Assembly (NCBI RefSeq): GCF_014851565.1
Contig: NZ_JACVAA010000003.1
Span: forward strand, 680,422-744,421
Origin: Pseudomonas sp. PDM15
GTDB taxonomy: Bacteria; Pseudomonadota; Gammaproteobacteria; Pseudomonadales; Pseudomonadaceae
Length of the DNA stretch: 64,000 bases
Direction: 5' to 3'
Position numbers and translations under genes: made by a program
Notes under the pieces: generated by a model
What the model was told of the DNA's origin: nothing
Database searches by the model: none
Seen by the model: only the letters and a program-made list of their open reading frames with translations
Shown: in pieces, positions 34,009 through 47,305 of the stretch
Layout: every line of letters begins with the position of its first letter
How positions within the stretch are numbered: the first letter of the stretch is position 1

Positions 34009-34419
34009 TTAGTCAGATCCCAGGGTCATATTGCGGTCGCCGCTACTGGCGCTGATGCGCCAACGCTGGCCGAGGGCGTAGAACACCCCGAGGCCACCGA
34101 AGAAGGCCATGAACACCCCGCCAGCCAGCAGCACCCAGAGCTCCTTGGTTTCGCCGGGATCGGCCACCGCCGCGTGGATGATCCACAAACCCATCGCCGA
34201 CAGGCACAGGCCGACGCCGACACCCAGCACGGTGCGCAAGCGGGTGGCGGCATGGCCGTGGTGCTGGTGGATCAACGCCACCAGTTGTTCCAGATCATCG
34301 GGACCGACGCCGACATCGGCGTCATCCTCGATCTGCACACCGCCATAGATCAGATGCAGACGAACGGCCTGATCCAGCCAGCCGTGGTCGCTGGTGTGCA
34401 CGATGATGCGCTTGCCCAT
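34009..34419 (-). CDS. Hypothetical protein with two transmembrane helices
   Basis: A 136-residue protein. The first 60 residues are soluble and acidic (IYGGVQIEDDADVGVGPDD), followed by two helices (LGVGVGLCLSAMGLWIIHAA and VLLAGGVFMAFFGGLGVFYA). AAGGAG precedes the ATG at 34419. It is convergent with the cassette membrane protein, nine bases away. No family is recognised. Confidence 0.68.
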   Translation of the reverse strand: MGKRIIVHTSDHGWLDQAVRLHLIYGGVQIEDDADVGVGPDDLEQLVALIHQHHGHAATRLRTVLGVGVGLCLSAMGLWIIHAAVADPGETKELWVLLAGGVFMAFFGGLGVFYALGQRWRISASSGDRNMTLGSD

Positions 34420-34502
34420 GGTATTGCTCCTTGCAGTATGAGGGAGCACCAGCCTTGCCCGACGCCGCGCGGCGCAGCAGCGGGAGCGATTTCCCGGGCA
34501 AC

Positions 34503-34529
34503 AAAAAAGGCGCCCGCAGGCGCCTTTTC
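34503..34529. terminator. Bidirectional terminator after nfuA
   Basis: AAAAAAGGCGCC and GGCGCCTTTT form a perfect stem with A/T tails just beyond the nfuA stop on the minus strand. Confidence 0.85.
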
Positions 34530-34546
34530 TCAGCAGCGAGGAACAC

Positions 34547-35131
34547 TCAGTAGTAGGCGTTCTCGCGGTTGCTGTGGTCGGTCACGTCGCGCACGCCCTT
34601 GAGCTCGGGAATGCGCTCCAGCAGGGTCTTTTCGATGCCTTCCTTGAGGGTGAAGTCGGCCTGGCCGCAGCCCTGGCAGCCGCCGCCGAAACGCAGCACG
34701 GCGATGCCTTCCTCGACCACGTCGACCAGGCTCACCTGGCCGCCATGGCTGGCCAGGCCCGGGTTGATCTCGGTCTGCAGGTAGTAGTTGATGCGCTCGG
34801 TGACCGGGCTGTCCTCGTTGACCATCGGCACCTTGGCGTTCGGCGCCTTGATGGTCAGCTGTCCGCCCATGCGGTCGGTGGCGTAGTCGACCACGGCGTC
34901 TTCCAGGAAGGGCTCGCTGACGGCGTCGATCCAGGCGGTGAATTCCTTCAGCGCCAGGGCGGTGTCTTCGGCCTTCTGCTCACCCGGCTTGCAGTAGGCG
35001 ATGCAGGTTTCCGCGTAGGGCGTGCCGGGCTGGGTGATGAAGACGCGGATACCGATGCCGGTGGTGTTCTGCTTCTTCAGCAGATCGGACAGATAATCGT
35101 GGGCCGCGTCGGTAATGATGATGGCGCTCAT
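34547..35131 (-). CDS. nfuA: Fe-S biogenesis protein NfuA
   Basis: A 194-residue NfuA. Residues 1-95 form the degenerate A-type (HesB-like) domain, and residues about 110-180 form the Nfu domain with the cluster-binding CxxC in [20 protein letters not shown]. NfuA carries and delivers 4Fe-4S clusters in the cytoplasm. The ATG at 35131 opens [18 protein letters not shown], which matches the family start. It is a single-gene unit ending at a strong terminator and divergent from the deaminase gene. Confidence 0.96.
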   Translation of the reverse strand: MSAIIITDAAHDYLSDLLKKQNTTGIGIRVFITQPGTPYAETCIAYCKPGEQKAEDTALALKEFTAWIDAVSEPFLEDAVVDYATDRMGGQLTIKAPNAKVPMVNEDSPVTERINYYLQTEINPGLASHGGQVSLVDVVEEGIAVLRFGGGCQGCGQADFTLKEGIEKTLLERIPELKGVRDVTDHSNRENAYY

Positions 35132-35255
35132 GGCAACTCCTCGCAAAACATGCGGCCAGTGTACGCCAATCGACCGGCAGGGATAAAGTCCTAGTAATTT
35201 AGTAGGAATAATTCCCAGCACCGACTCCGCTAGAATGCACACTCGATTTCCCTGA

Positions 35256-36218
<963 letters not shown>

Positions 36219-36259
36219 CGCGCTTTTTTCGCCTACCCAGTCAAGATTCGGAGTTGTAG

Positions 36260-37048
36260 ATGTCCCGTTTCGCCACCGGCCTGAGCCTGGCCGCCACCCT
36301 TCTCAGCGGCCAGGCCATGGCCGCCGACCTGCTGCAATGGCAGGACAACAGCCTGACCTACCTCAACGGCATCGACTTCAAGGTCGACCCGCCCAGGCAG
36401 CAGACCCTGACCTTCGAGCATGCCAGCGGTTGGAGCTTCGGTGACCTGTTCATCTTTGTCGATGGCATCAAGTACAACACCGAGGCCACCAACGGCGCCA
36501 ATGACGGCCACAGCTTCTACGGCGAGATCAGCCCACGCCTGTCGCTGGGCAAGCTCAGCGGTAGCGACCTATCGTTCGGCCCGATCAAGGACCTGCTGCT
36601 GGCGGCCACCTACGAGTTCGGCGAAGACGATGTCGACTCCTACCTGCTTGGCCCAGCCGTCGACCTGAACGTACCCGGCTTCGACTTCTTCCAGCTCAAC
36701 ACCTACTACCGCGAAACCGACGGCAAGCGCGACGGCAGCGGCGTGTGGCAGATCACCCCGGCCTGGAGCTACACCCTGGCCGTGGGCGACTCGGACCTGG
36801 TGATCGACGGCTTCATGGACTGGGTGGTGGACAACGACGACAGCTACCACGCCAACCTGCACTTCAACCCGCAGATCAAGTACGACATGGCCAAGGCCAT
36901 GGGCTGGGGCAAGCGCTTCTACGTGGGTGTCGAGTACGACTACTGGAGCGACAAGTACGGCATCGACGATGACGGCTATGTCGGCGACGAAATCCTCGGC
37001 GGTACCGACCAGAGCGCCATCAGCCTGCTGCTGAAGGGCCACTTCTGA
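36260..37048 (+). CDS. Tsx/OmpK-like outer membrane channel
   Basis: A 262-residue outer membrane protein. It has a signal peptide (LSLAATLLSGQAMAADLLQW), about 12 amphipathic strands and a C-terminal phenylalanine (LLLKGHF). The WSFGDLFIFVDGIKY and YWSDKYGIDDD patterns resemble the nucleoside-specific Tsx and OmpK group. It follows the adenine/adenosine deaminase gene and ends at a strong terminator, so nucleoside or purine uptake is likely (inference). Confidence 0.88.
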   Translation: MSRFATGLSLAATLLSGQAMAADLLQWQDNSLTYLNGIDFKVDPPRQQTLTFEHASGWSFGDLFIFVDGIKYNTEATNGANDGHSFYGEISPRLSLGKLSGSDLSFGPIKDLLLAATYEFGEDDVDSYLLGPAVDLNVPGFDFFQLNTYYRETDGKRDGSGVWQITPAWSYTLAVGDSDLVIDGFMDWVVDNDDSYHANLHFNPQIKYDMAKAMGWGKRFYVGVEYDYWSDKYGIDDDGYVGDEILGGTDQSAISLLLKGHF

Positions 37049-37065
37049 GCACGCGCTTGTGAAAC

Positions 37066-37096
37066 AAAAAAGCCCGCCAATCGGCGGGCTTTTTTC
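37066..37096. terminator. Bidirectional terminator between Tsx-like gene and cti
   Basis: AGCCCGCC and GGCGGGCT form a perfect stem between A6 and T6 tracts, serving both converging genes. Confidence 0.9.
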
Positions 37097-37103
37097 ATCC
37101 GGC

Positions 37104-39380
37104 TCAGAGGTTCTGGTAGCGGTTCATGTCCAGCACGCCCGCCTCCACCGGCTCGGTCTCCTGGATATAGGCCGAAAGGTCATGGAAGTAGCGCCAGAAC
37201 TCGGGGTGGCTGCGGCGAATGCCCCAGCGCTGCACCAGCTTGTCGAACGCCGCCGGGTCGCGCGCCTGCTCCAGGGCGCCGACGAACTCCGGCACCTCGC
37301 TCGCCGGCAGGCTGAACATGAAGTTCGGGTAGCTGGTGAGCACGCCCGGATACACCGTCAGGGTATCCAGCCCCGGCTGGTAGCGCAGGGATTCGCCAGT
37401 CATGAAGGCCACGTTGCTGTGCGCACGGTTGCGCAGCAGGCTGTACACCTCGCGCTTGCCGTCGGCCAGCTCGACTCTTAGCAGAGTCGCCTCGGGCAAC
37501 TGGTCGATCACCTTGAGGCCGCCGGCCGGTCGCCCGGGCAGGCGGCTCAGGGCCTGCTCGGCATCCTCCAGCTCAGCCGACAGGCCCGGGCGATGGCAGT
37601 CGGCACCCTCGCAGCGGTTGAGCGGATCGGGCCGCGCGTTGAGGTCGTCGTAGCGCGCCAGCAGCGCCTGGGCGAATGCGCCCTTGGCGCCCCGTTCCGG
37701 CAGAGTGATGCCGGTAGCGGTGTCCAGATCGGCAGCAGTGTAATCCAGCCACATCTTCAGCTTGCCGCCGTCCTGGTACCAGTCATCCAGATAGACCTGG
37801 CGCGCCTGGGGCGGCAACAGGCGGAGGAAGTTCAGCTCGGCGCCGTTGCGGATCAGGTCGAAGTACAGGCGGGTCTGCGCCTGGTGGGCGACATTGCCGA
37901 ACACGTCGAAGTTGACCACCAGCTGGTAGTAGGTGCGCTCGAACAGCGGGTAGTCCATCAGCCACAGGGTCTGCGGAACCTCGCCTATCAGGCCCTTGCG
38001 CACCATGGCGCTGTCGTAGTGGCGGTAGATCGACAGCAAGGCGTTGTCGTTGCCGGCCCAGATGGTCGACCAACCCGGCACCGGCGCGTCGGCATAGGCG
38101 CCGCGACGCAGGTCTTCGTACTCGTTGCGCTTGTCGCGGTAGGCCTTCCACAGGCCGAGCAGGTCGCCGATCTCGTCGAACTGTCCGGGCATAGCCAGCA
38201 GCGGCGTGGCCTCTGCGCGGTACTCGGCATTGGTGATGTAAAGGTCGTGTTGCGGGTCCTGGAACAGCGCCCAGAAGTTGTCGCGAATCACGTCGGTGGC
38301 GATCTGTCCGCGGCACACCGGGCCACGGATGAAGGTGCGCACGAAGTACTCGGCGTTATCCAGCATGAACTGGTAGCGCGCCTGGGCCGGAATCGCGGCG
38401 AAGGTCTCGAACGGGTTGGCGCGACGCTGGGCGCCGTAGCCGGGCACGGCATCCACCGTCCAGTCGCTGGCGTAGAACAGCTCGCGGATGCGCACGAGCT
38501 TCTTGGCGCTGAGCGGATAGGTTATGTGGGTCTTGTGTACTACCACGCCCTGGATCGGCCATAGGCGGTAGTACACCTGGGCGCCCGGGTCCTCGTTGGG
38601 CCGGCGCGTGGCGATCGGATCGATCGGCTGACCGCTCGGCGTGCGCGAGCGCACCAGTTGGAAGAAGTGCCCCGCCTCGCCGCCCTCGAAGTACAGATGG
38701 GCGAGGAACAGGTGCTCGAACAGCCAGCGGTTGACCAGGCTTTCCCGCGCGCCGGGCGCATTAAGGAAGGCTTCCCACTCGGCCAGCTGCTTCTGCTCGG
38801 CGGCGGACGGCTGCAGCGCCTGCTCCTCCACCGGCGCGCCTTCCTTAAGCCATTGCTGCAGGGTGGTGTACTCGGCATCGCTCAGGCCGGTGACGGCGAA
38901 GGGCATGCCGGCATGGGCGAACTTCTTCGCATAGGCATCGAACTCGCCGGGCAGTGGACACTGGTTGTCCCGCTCGATGGAAATATCCAGGTCGGCCGGC
39001 AGCTTCGCATTGGGCTCAAGCGGATTGCTGCGCCCCAGCTCCAGCATGCGCGCCACCAGCGCGGCCTGGCCGGCCTGCGGATCCAGCACGGAGTGGAAGC
39101 CCTTGTCGCGCCAGGCCGCTTCGCCCTGGGCGTCGAAGTACAGCCGCGTGCTGGCCTGCGCCTTGGTCCGTCCGCCATCGTAAACCGGCAGCTTGTTGGC
39201 CCCGCGCAACACGCCTTCGCCGCTGCCCAGGTTGAGCTGGCACGGCGAGTCGTAGCAGGCGTGGCAGGCCACGCACTTGTTGGTCAGGATCGGCTGGACG
39301 TCACGACTGTAGGAAACCGGCTCGGCAGCGAACAACGGCGCACACAGCAGCGCCAACGGGGCGAGAAAACGACGGGGCAT
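37104..39380 (-). CDS. cti: Fatty acid cis/trans isomerase
   Basis: A 758-residue periplasmic isomerase. It starts with a signal peptide (FLAPLALLCAPLFAAEPV), then the c-type haem motif CVACHACYD (CxxCH) at about residues 36-41. It converts cis-unsaturated membrane fatty acids to trans isomers under solvent or heat stress, a hallmark of Pseudomonas and a few relatives. I chose the ATG at 39380, preceded by AAGGA; an in-frame TTG at 39401 is less likely. It is divergent from metH. Confidence 0.94.
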   Translation of the reverse strand: MPRRFLAPLALLCAPLFAAEPVSYSRDVQPILTNKCVACHACYDSPCQLNLGSGEGVLRGANKLPVYDGGRTKAQASTRLYFDAQGEAAWRDKGFHSVLDPQAGQAALVARMLELGRSNPLEPNAKLPADLDISIERDNQCPLPGEFDAYAKKFAHAGMPFAVTGLSDAEYTTLQQWLKEGAPVEEQALQPSAAEQKQLAEWEAFLNAPGARESLVNRWLFEHLFLAHLYFEGGEAGHFFQLVRSRTPSGQPIDPIATRRPNEDPGAQVYYRLWPIQGVVVHKTHITYPLSAKKLVRIRELFYASDWTVDAVPGYGAQRRANPFETFAAIPAQARYQFMLDNAEYFVRTFIRGPVCRGQIATDVIRDNFWALFQDPQHDLYITNAEYRAEATPLLAMPGQFDEIGDLLGLWKAYRDKRNEYEDLRRGAYADAPVPGWSTIWAGNDNALLSIYRHYDSAMVRKGLIGEVPQTLWLMDYPLFERTYYQLVVNFDVFGNVAHQAQTRLYFDLIRNGAELNFLRLLPPQARQVYLDDWYQDGGKLKMWLDYTAADLDTATGITLPERGAKGAFAQALLARYDDLNARPDPLNRCEGADCHRPGLSAELEDAEQALSRLPGRPAGGLKVIDQLPEATLLRVELADGKREVYSLLRNRAHSNVAFMTGESLRYQPGLDTLTVYPGVLTSYPNFMFSLPASEVPEFVGALEQARDPAAFDKLVQRWGIRRSHPEFWRYFHDLSAYIQETEPVEAGVLDMNRYQNL

Positions 39381-39535
39381 GGCAAGGTCCTTATGCGGCA
39401 AGCAGGCATTGTAAGGCCATGGCAGCGAAACGGCTCAATATGAGCCATTTTCATGCAGATCGTGCGGGCGTCTGAGAGCCATGCAGCTTTGCTATCATCC
39501 ACGGCCTTTCTATACCGCTCATCCAGGTAGTCTCC

Positions 39536-43246
<3,711 letters not shown>

Positions 43247-43285
43247 GTATTTAATACATGCGCTTAAGTTGAGACCCGAAAACAA

Positions 43286-44020
43286 ATGAACATCAGCTTA
43301 AGCGCAGAAATACTCTCTTGGAAAACATCTACATCCTCTGGCACTTACAGCCTTCAAGATGGATGGGATACCCCCTACAAATATTTCAATCTTGCAGAAA
43401 GCATAATAAAAACCCACAGTGATCCTTTTCAATTAATTGATGCGATATCCAATTTAAAACGGAGCATTGATCATCGCTTAAAGAAAATCTCTTCAGACTA
43501 CTCCCTAAAGAAACTGAACCACTTCGGAGCTCCATCGGACACTCTCAGCAAACTTGAGGATCTTCAGATAGCCCGACCTGCGATGCTAACAACCATCCAT
43601 AGCATTCGCAACCAAATCGAGCACGGTTTCCGGGAGCCACCTCAACTCCAAAGATGCTTAGAGCTAACAGACTTAACTTGGCACTTCTTAAAATCTACTG
43701 ACTCTCTCTCCAGACTCATACCCGAGTCCTTCTCTCTAAACTATGAACATATATCAGGCTATGATTCAGAATTATGGCTTGAAATACATCTATCTCCGCT
43801 TAACGACTGGAAACCCCCTCAAATCAATGGATGGATAGAACCTTGGCTTCTTGCAGCAGAATCTGACTTTAGTATTCTTTGCGATCGTCTGGACGCCCAT
43901 TTAAAAAAACAAGAAAACCAACAAAAACAACGACTCTACTTCTCCGGAGTTTGCACAGCGCCTAAGCACATCATTTTAGATCTCATAAGAGCTTACTTTC
44001 TTGCCGATCCATATATTTAA
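43286..44020 (+). CDS. AT-rich gene for a HEPN-like protein
   Basis: A 244-residue hypothetical protein. Base composition is clearly lower in GC than both neighbours, with codons such as AAA, ATA and TTA, so it was probably acquired. Residues 100-120 contain SIRNQIEHGF, with Arg108 and His113 in an R-x4-H pattern typical of HEPN nucleases. A helical region around it (LIDAISNLKRSIDHRL) fits a HEPN bundle. It sits alone between metH and pnuC. A toxin or defence RNase is possible; a non-catalytic nucleotide-binding HEPN is also possible. No antitoxin gene is adjacent. Confidence 0.65.
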   Translation: MNISLSAEILSWKTSTSSGTYSLQDGWDTPYKYFNLAESIIKTHSDPFQLIDAISNLKRSIDHRLKKISSDYSLKKLNHFGAPSDTLSKLEDLQIARPAMLTTIHSIRNQIEHGFREPPQLQRCLELTDLTWHFLKSTDSLSRLIPESFSLNYEHISGYDSELWLEIHLSPLNDWKPPQINGWIEPWLLAAESDFSILCDRLDAHLKKQENQQKQRLYFSGVCTAPKHIILDLIRAYFLADPYI

Positions 44021-44064
44021 CCGCTCTATGATTGAAAGCAGGAGCGGCTTCCTAGTATTTGCAT

Positions 44065-44090
44065 GCGTTATATGTAACGCGCCGCGGCGC
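44065..44090 (+). promoter_or_regulatory. Adjacent palindromes before pnuC
   Basis: GCGTTA-TATG-TAACGC (44065-44080) and GCCGCGGC (44081-44088) lie 9-34 bases before the pnuC ATG. They overlap the likely ribosome-binding region and could be an operator or a translation-blocking hairpin tied to NAD status (inference). Confidence 0.4.
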
Positions 44091-44098
44091 AAACTCTC

Positions 44099-44662
44099 AT
44101 GACTCCCCTCGAAATCATCGCTTCCGCCCTCGGCATCACCTCCGTCTGGCTCACCGTGCGGCAGAACATGCTGTGCTGGCCCATCGGCCTGGTGATGGTG
44201 CTGCTCTACGCCTGGTTCTTCTTCGATGCCCGCCTGTACTCCCTGGTGCTGCTGCACGGCGTATTCGCCGCCATGCAGCTGTACGGCTGGTGGAAGTGGC
44301 GCCAGGGCGTGGATGAGAGCGGCCGGCGGCCAATCAGCAGTACCGGAACCAAAGAGGTGGCTATCGGCCTGGGTATGGCGCTGATCGGCGGCCTGCTGCT
44401 GGGCCTGGCCATGGATCGCTTCACCGAGGCCGTGTATCCCCAGATGGACGCCCTGCTCACCGCTTTCAGCCTGCTCGCCCAGCTTTGGATGGCGCTCAAG
44501 CGCTGGCAGTGCTGGGTGCTGTGGATAGTGGTCGATGTGCTCTACGTTGGCTTCTTCGCCTTCCAGGAATACTGGCTGACCGCCGGGCTGTATGGTGTGT
44601 TCACCGCTCTGGCCGTGCTCGGCCTGCGCGAATGGCGCGCCGCGCGGAGCAGCCTGGCATGA
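44099..44662 (+). CDS. pnuC: PnuC-family vitamin precursor transporter
   Basis: A 187-residue inner membrane protein with about seven helices. The start ALGITSVWLTVRQNMLCWPI and LHGVFAAMQLYGWWKW are typical of PnuC, as is the later LMALKRWQCWVLWIVVDVLY-type stretch. It would take up nicotinamide riboside, which is trapped by phosphorylation. The kinase gene that overlaps its stop (ATGA) fits that role. Other PnuX types carry thiamine or riboflavin, but a NadR-like kinase favours nicotinamide riboside. Confidence 0.93.
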   Translation: MTPLEIIASALGITSVWLTVRQNMLCWPIGLVMVLLYAWFFFDARLYSLVLLHGVFAAMQLYGWWKWRQGVDESGRRPISSTGTKEVAIGLGMALIGGLLLGLAMDRFTEAVYPQMDALLTAFSLLAQLWMALKRWQCWVLWIVVDVLYVGFFAFQEYWLTAGLYGVFTALAVLGLREWRAARSSLA

Positions 44663-45180
44663 AAGTGGTGGTACTAACTGGCCCCGAATCGAGTGGCAAG
44701 ACCTTTCTCGCCGAGCGCCTGCAGCAGCGCTTCGGCGGCCTGGTGGTCGGCGAGTACGTGCGCCACTTCATCGAACAGGAGCAGCGCGATACCAAACTGG
44801 CGGACATCCCCGCGATCGCCCGCGGTCAGCTGGCCTGGGAGGACGCCGCACGCGCGCAGAACCCCGATTTGCTGATCCTCGACACCCACCTGCTCAGCAA
44901 TATCCTGTGGAGCCAGACGCTGTTCGGCGACTGCCCGGCCTGGCTGGAGCCGGAGCTGCTGGCCCGCCACTACGACCTGCACCTGTTGCTGTCGCCGCAG
45001 GATGTGGAGTGGGAAAGCGACGGCCAGCGCTGCCAGCCCGACCTGGCCGAGCGCCTATGCTTCCACCAAGGCTGCCGCGACTGGCTGCAGCGGCACCAGC
45101 GAGCCTGGGTCGATATCGACGGCGAGTGGGCTGCGCGCGAGCGCCAGGCCATTGAACAGGTACATCGACTGCTCGGCTGA
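44659..45180 (+). CDS. NadR-like ribosylnicotinamide kinase
   Basis: A 173-residue P-loop kinase with Walker A GPESSGKTFLAERL near residue 8 and DTHLLSNILWSQTLFG as the substrate/Walker-B-like region. It matches the C-terminal kinase domain of NadR as a stand-alone protein, without the HTH and NMN-adenylyltransferase domains. It would convert nicotinamide riboside to NMN in the cytoplasm, trapping the product of PnuC transport. The ATG at 44659 overlaps the pnuC stop, so the two are translationally coupled. Confidence 0.9.
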   Translation: MKVVVLTGPESSGKTFLAERLQQRFGGLVVGEYVRHFIEQEQRDTKLADIPAIARGQLAWEDAARAQNPDLLILDTHLLSNILWSQTLFGDCPAWLEPELLARHYDLHLLLSPQDVEWESDGQRCQPDLAERLCFHQGCRDWLQRHQRAWVDIDGEWAARERQAIEQVHRLLG

Positions 45181-45235
45181 AGCCCGCCGCCGCGCCGCCT
45201 AAACTGCCCTTCCACTCCGAGATCAGCACTGGATC

Positions 45236-45889
45236 ATGTCGCCTATCACCTATATCCGCCTCCACCCCTCCGCCGGCCTGCTGTTCGTCCAGTTGCTCGG
45301 CGTGCTGCTGTATCCCTGGATGGAAAGCACGCAGATCGGCCGCGCACTGTTCGGTGCCTTCGGCCTGCTGGTGCTGGGCATGGCCCTGCATGTGGTCAAG
45401 CGCAGCCCGGTGCAGACCTGGGTGGCCGGCCTGCTGGCGCTGCTGGTCATAGGCCTGAACCTGCTCGACATGTTCGCCCCCAGCACACTGCTGGAAGCGT
45501 TGATCGCCATCCTGGAGGCCGCGTTCTACTTCTACGCGGCGGCCAGCCTGATCGCCTACATGAGCGCCGACCTGCACGCCAGCACCGATGAGCTATACGC
45601 GGTCGGTGCCACCTTCACCCTGCTGGCCTGGGCCTTCGCCCACCTGTTCACCTTCTGCCAGCTGCTGGCGCCCGGCAGCTTCGCCGCGGCCGTCGACCCC
45701 GAGGCGGCGCGTACCTGGATGGAGCTGCTGTTCCTTAGCTTCACCACCCTCTCCGGCGTCGGCCTGGGCGACATCATCCCGCTGACCCCGGTGGCCCGTT
45801 CACTGGTGATGATCGAGGAGTTCGCCGGGGTGATGTACCTGGCGCTGGTGGTTTCTCGACTGATCGCCATGACCGTGGCCAAGCGCTAA
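45236..45889 (+). CDS. Potassium-channel-like membrane protein
   Basis: A 217-residue membrane protein with about six helices. The last third has a pore-loop pattern, FTTLSGVGLGDIIPLTPVAR, close to the TxGxGD selectivity filter of two-helix potassium channels, followed by an inner helix (VMIEEFAGVMYLALVVSRL). The first 120 residues form four extra helices. It lies 55 bases after the kinase gene and ends at a strong terminator. Ion selectivity is a guess from the filter. Confidence 0.82.
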   Translation: MSPITYIRLHPSAGLLFVQLLGVLLYPWMESTQIGRALFGAFGLLVLGMALHVVKRSPVQTWVAGLLALLVIGLNLLDMFAPSTLLEALIAILEAAFYFYAAASLIAYMSADLHASTDELYAVGATFTLLAWAFAHLFTFCQLLAPGSFAAAVDPEAARTWMELLFLSFTTLSGVGLGDIIPLTPVARSLVMIEEFAGVMYLALVVSRLIAMTVAKR

Positions 45890-45900
45890 GAGCCAGAAAG

Positions 45901-45931
45901 AAAAAAGCCCGCTGATGCGGGCTTTTTCATG
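45901..45931. terminator. Bidirectional terminator
   Basis: AAAAAAGCCCGC pairs with GCGGGCTTTTT around TGAT. It ends the channel gene and the converging secreted-protein gene. Confidence 0.85.
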
Positions 45932-45944
45932 CATGAGGGGCGGG

Positions 45945-46490
45945 TTACTTCTTCACTTCGAAATCGCGGCCCCACAGGCGAATCGACTTCACTTCCGCGC
46001 TCGGCCCTTCGAAGACGAATTTCTGCCGCACGCCGGTCAGCGCCGGGATGGTTACGTCGTCCGGGTTGAGCAGGCCCGGCAGCGGCGCGCTGGAGTAGCC
46101 TTCCTGGTCGATGGCCAGCAGGGCGCCGGTCTGGCGCAGGTTGATCAGGCGCAGCGGCTTGTCGGTGGTGTTCTTGAAGCCCAGCAGTGCGCTGAGGTTA
46201 CCGTCTTCGACGGTCTCGATCTTGAGCAGCTGCACGCTGACCTGGCCATCGAGCTGCTCCAGGTTGGAGACGACGATCGAGCCATCCGCGCCCTGGGCAT
46301 CCACCCGACCTTCGGTGACGCCGTCCGACACACCGCCCAGCAGGTTCTTGCCGGCGGTAATCGCTGTGGACACGGCGGCCTTGGCGGAATCCTTGATGGT
46401 GCTCGTCTCGCCTGCCGCTTCCTCGGCGAAGGCAGCCTGCGTGCCCAGGGCGAGCATCAGGGCGAGGGCCAGCGGGGAAATCCTGTTCAT
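45945..46490 (-). CDS. Hypothetical secreted protein
   Basis: A 181-residue periplasmic protein. The ATG at 46490 opens a signal peptide (LALALMLALGTQAAFAEEA). The mature part has an Ala-rich helix (DSAKAAVSTAITAGKNLLGG) followed by a beta-rich domain (LLKIETVEDGNLSALLGFKN, TGVRQKFVFEGPSAEVKSIR). Upstream in-frame codons look non-coding. No family is recognised. It is convergent with the channel gene and divergent from osmE. Confidence 0.75.
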   Translation of the reverse strand: MNRISPLALALMLALGTQAAFAEEAAGETSTIKDSAKAAVSTAITAGKNLLGGVSDGVTEGRVDAQGADGSIVVSNLEQLDGQVSVQLLKIETVEDGNLSALLGFKNTTDKPLRLINLRQTGALLAIDQEGYSSAPLPGLLNPDDVTIPALTGVRQKFVFEGPSAEVKSIRLWGRDFEVKK

Positions 46491-46690
46491 GGTCGTACTC
46501 CTGTAATGACGACGGCTGAAAAGAGCCACAGATTGCTCGCCGGCCGCCGAAAAAGCGAGTCGGCGAACGAGGAATTGCCGGCTGGCTAACGATTCTCCTG
46601 CCCAGTGCCCCAGGAGAAAACTCGAACTCCGCGGCGACGGCTTCGCTCCAAGTACCAGGAGCCAGTCCGGCTCGCACACGGAGTGACAAC

Positions 46691-47023
46691 ATGTACAAGC
46701 ACACTTTGGCGATACTGGGCCTGGCCGCCGCGGTAACCGGCTGCTCGACCATGGAGAATCCGGCGGACTACGCGACCTACCGCCACGAACCCCTGGTGCA
46801 GGATGTCCGCGACGGCATGACCAAGGACGAGGTACTCACCATCGGCGGGCCACCCTCCTCCGAGGTGCAGAACACCGTCACCGCCGGCACCTGCAACAAC
46901 TACATCCTCAATGTCGACGGCAAGGAGCAACCCTACTACGTGACCTTCACCAGCGAAGGCCGCGTCGAGGGCAAGGGTTTCATGACCTGCGAGCAGCACC
47001 AGGACAACAAGCGCCGGCTCTGA
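46691..47023 (+). CDS. osmE: Osmotically inducible lipoprotein OsmE
   Basis: A 110-residue lipoprotein. The lipobox is AAVTGCSTME with the lipidated cysteine at residue 18, and the SmpA/OmlA-like core has VRDGMTKDEVLTIGGPPSSE. It matches OsmE in length and sequence pattern. It would be an outer membrane lipoprotein induced by osmotic stress. A terminator follows 12 bases after the stop. Confidence 0.9.
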   Translation: MYKHTLAILGLAAAVTGCSTMENPADYATYRHEPLVQDVRDGMTKDEVLTIGGPPSSEVQNTVTAGTCNNYILNVDGKEQPYYVTFTSEGRVEGKGFMTCEQHQDNKRRL

Positions 47024-47035
47024 CAGCCGAACCGA

Positions 47036-47064
47036 AAAGACCCGCTGCCTTGCAGCGGGTCTTT
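47036..47064. terminator. Bidirectional terminator after osmE
   Basis: AAAGACCCGCTGC and GCAGCGGGTCTTT form a perfect stem between osmE and the converging 28-residue protein gene. Confidence 0.88.
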
Positions 47065-47073
47065 GCATGGGGC

Positions 47074-47160
47074 TTAGAACAACAGCTGGAACAGGCCGAT
47101 CACCACGATCAGGCCGATGATGAAGATGATGCCTACGGTCCCGCCTAGAAACTTCAACAT
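47074..47160 (-). CDS. 28-residue single-helix membrane protein
   Basis: A very short gene: MLKFLGGTVGIIFIIGLIVV and eight more residues ending QLLF, almost all hydrophobic, so a single membrane helix. An AAGGAG lies nine bases before the ATG at 47160, and a terminator follows. The combination of start signal, hydrophobic pattern and terminator supports a real small protein. The function is unknown. Confidence 0.65.
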   Translation of the reverse strand: MLKFLGGTVGIIFIIGLIVVIGLFQLLF

Positions 47161-47305
47161 GCTGGGCTCCTTATTTCCGGGTTCACGCAGTGTGTGACCG
47201 CCGTACCCGCCGCAACGTTTCCCCTGTTTGCCTCGCCGCTCCCGACTCGCTGGGTGGAAAACCCAGGCGAATTGCCTCGAACGGCTGTGCATAATGCGCG
47301 CATCA

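Noticed and set aside
39381..39535. Cobalamin riboswitch before metH
   Set aside because: The short cti-metH gap shows no recognisable B12-box or matching stems.
44021..44098. NAD+ or similar riboswitch before pnuC
   Set aside because: Palindromes are present, but no conserved riboswitch core could be recognised. They are listed only as candidate regulatory elements.
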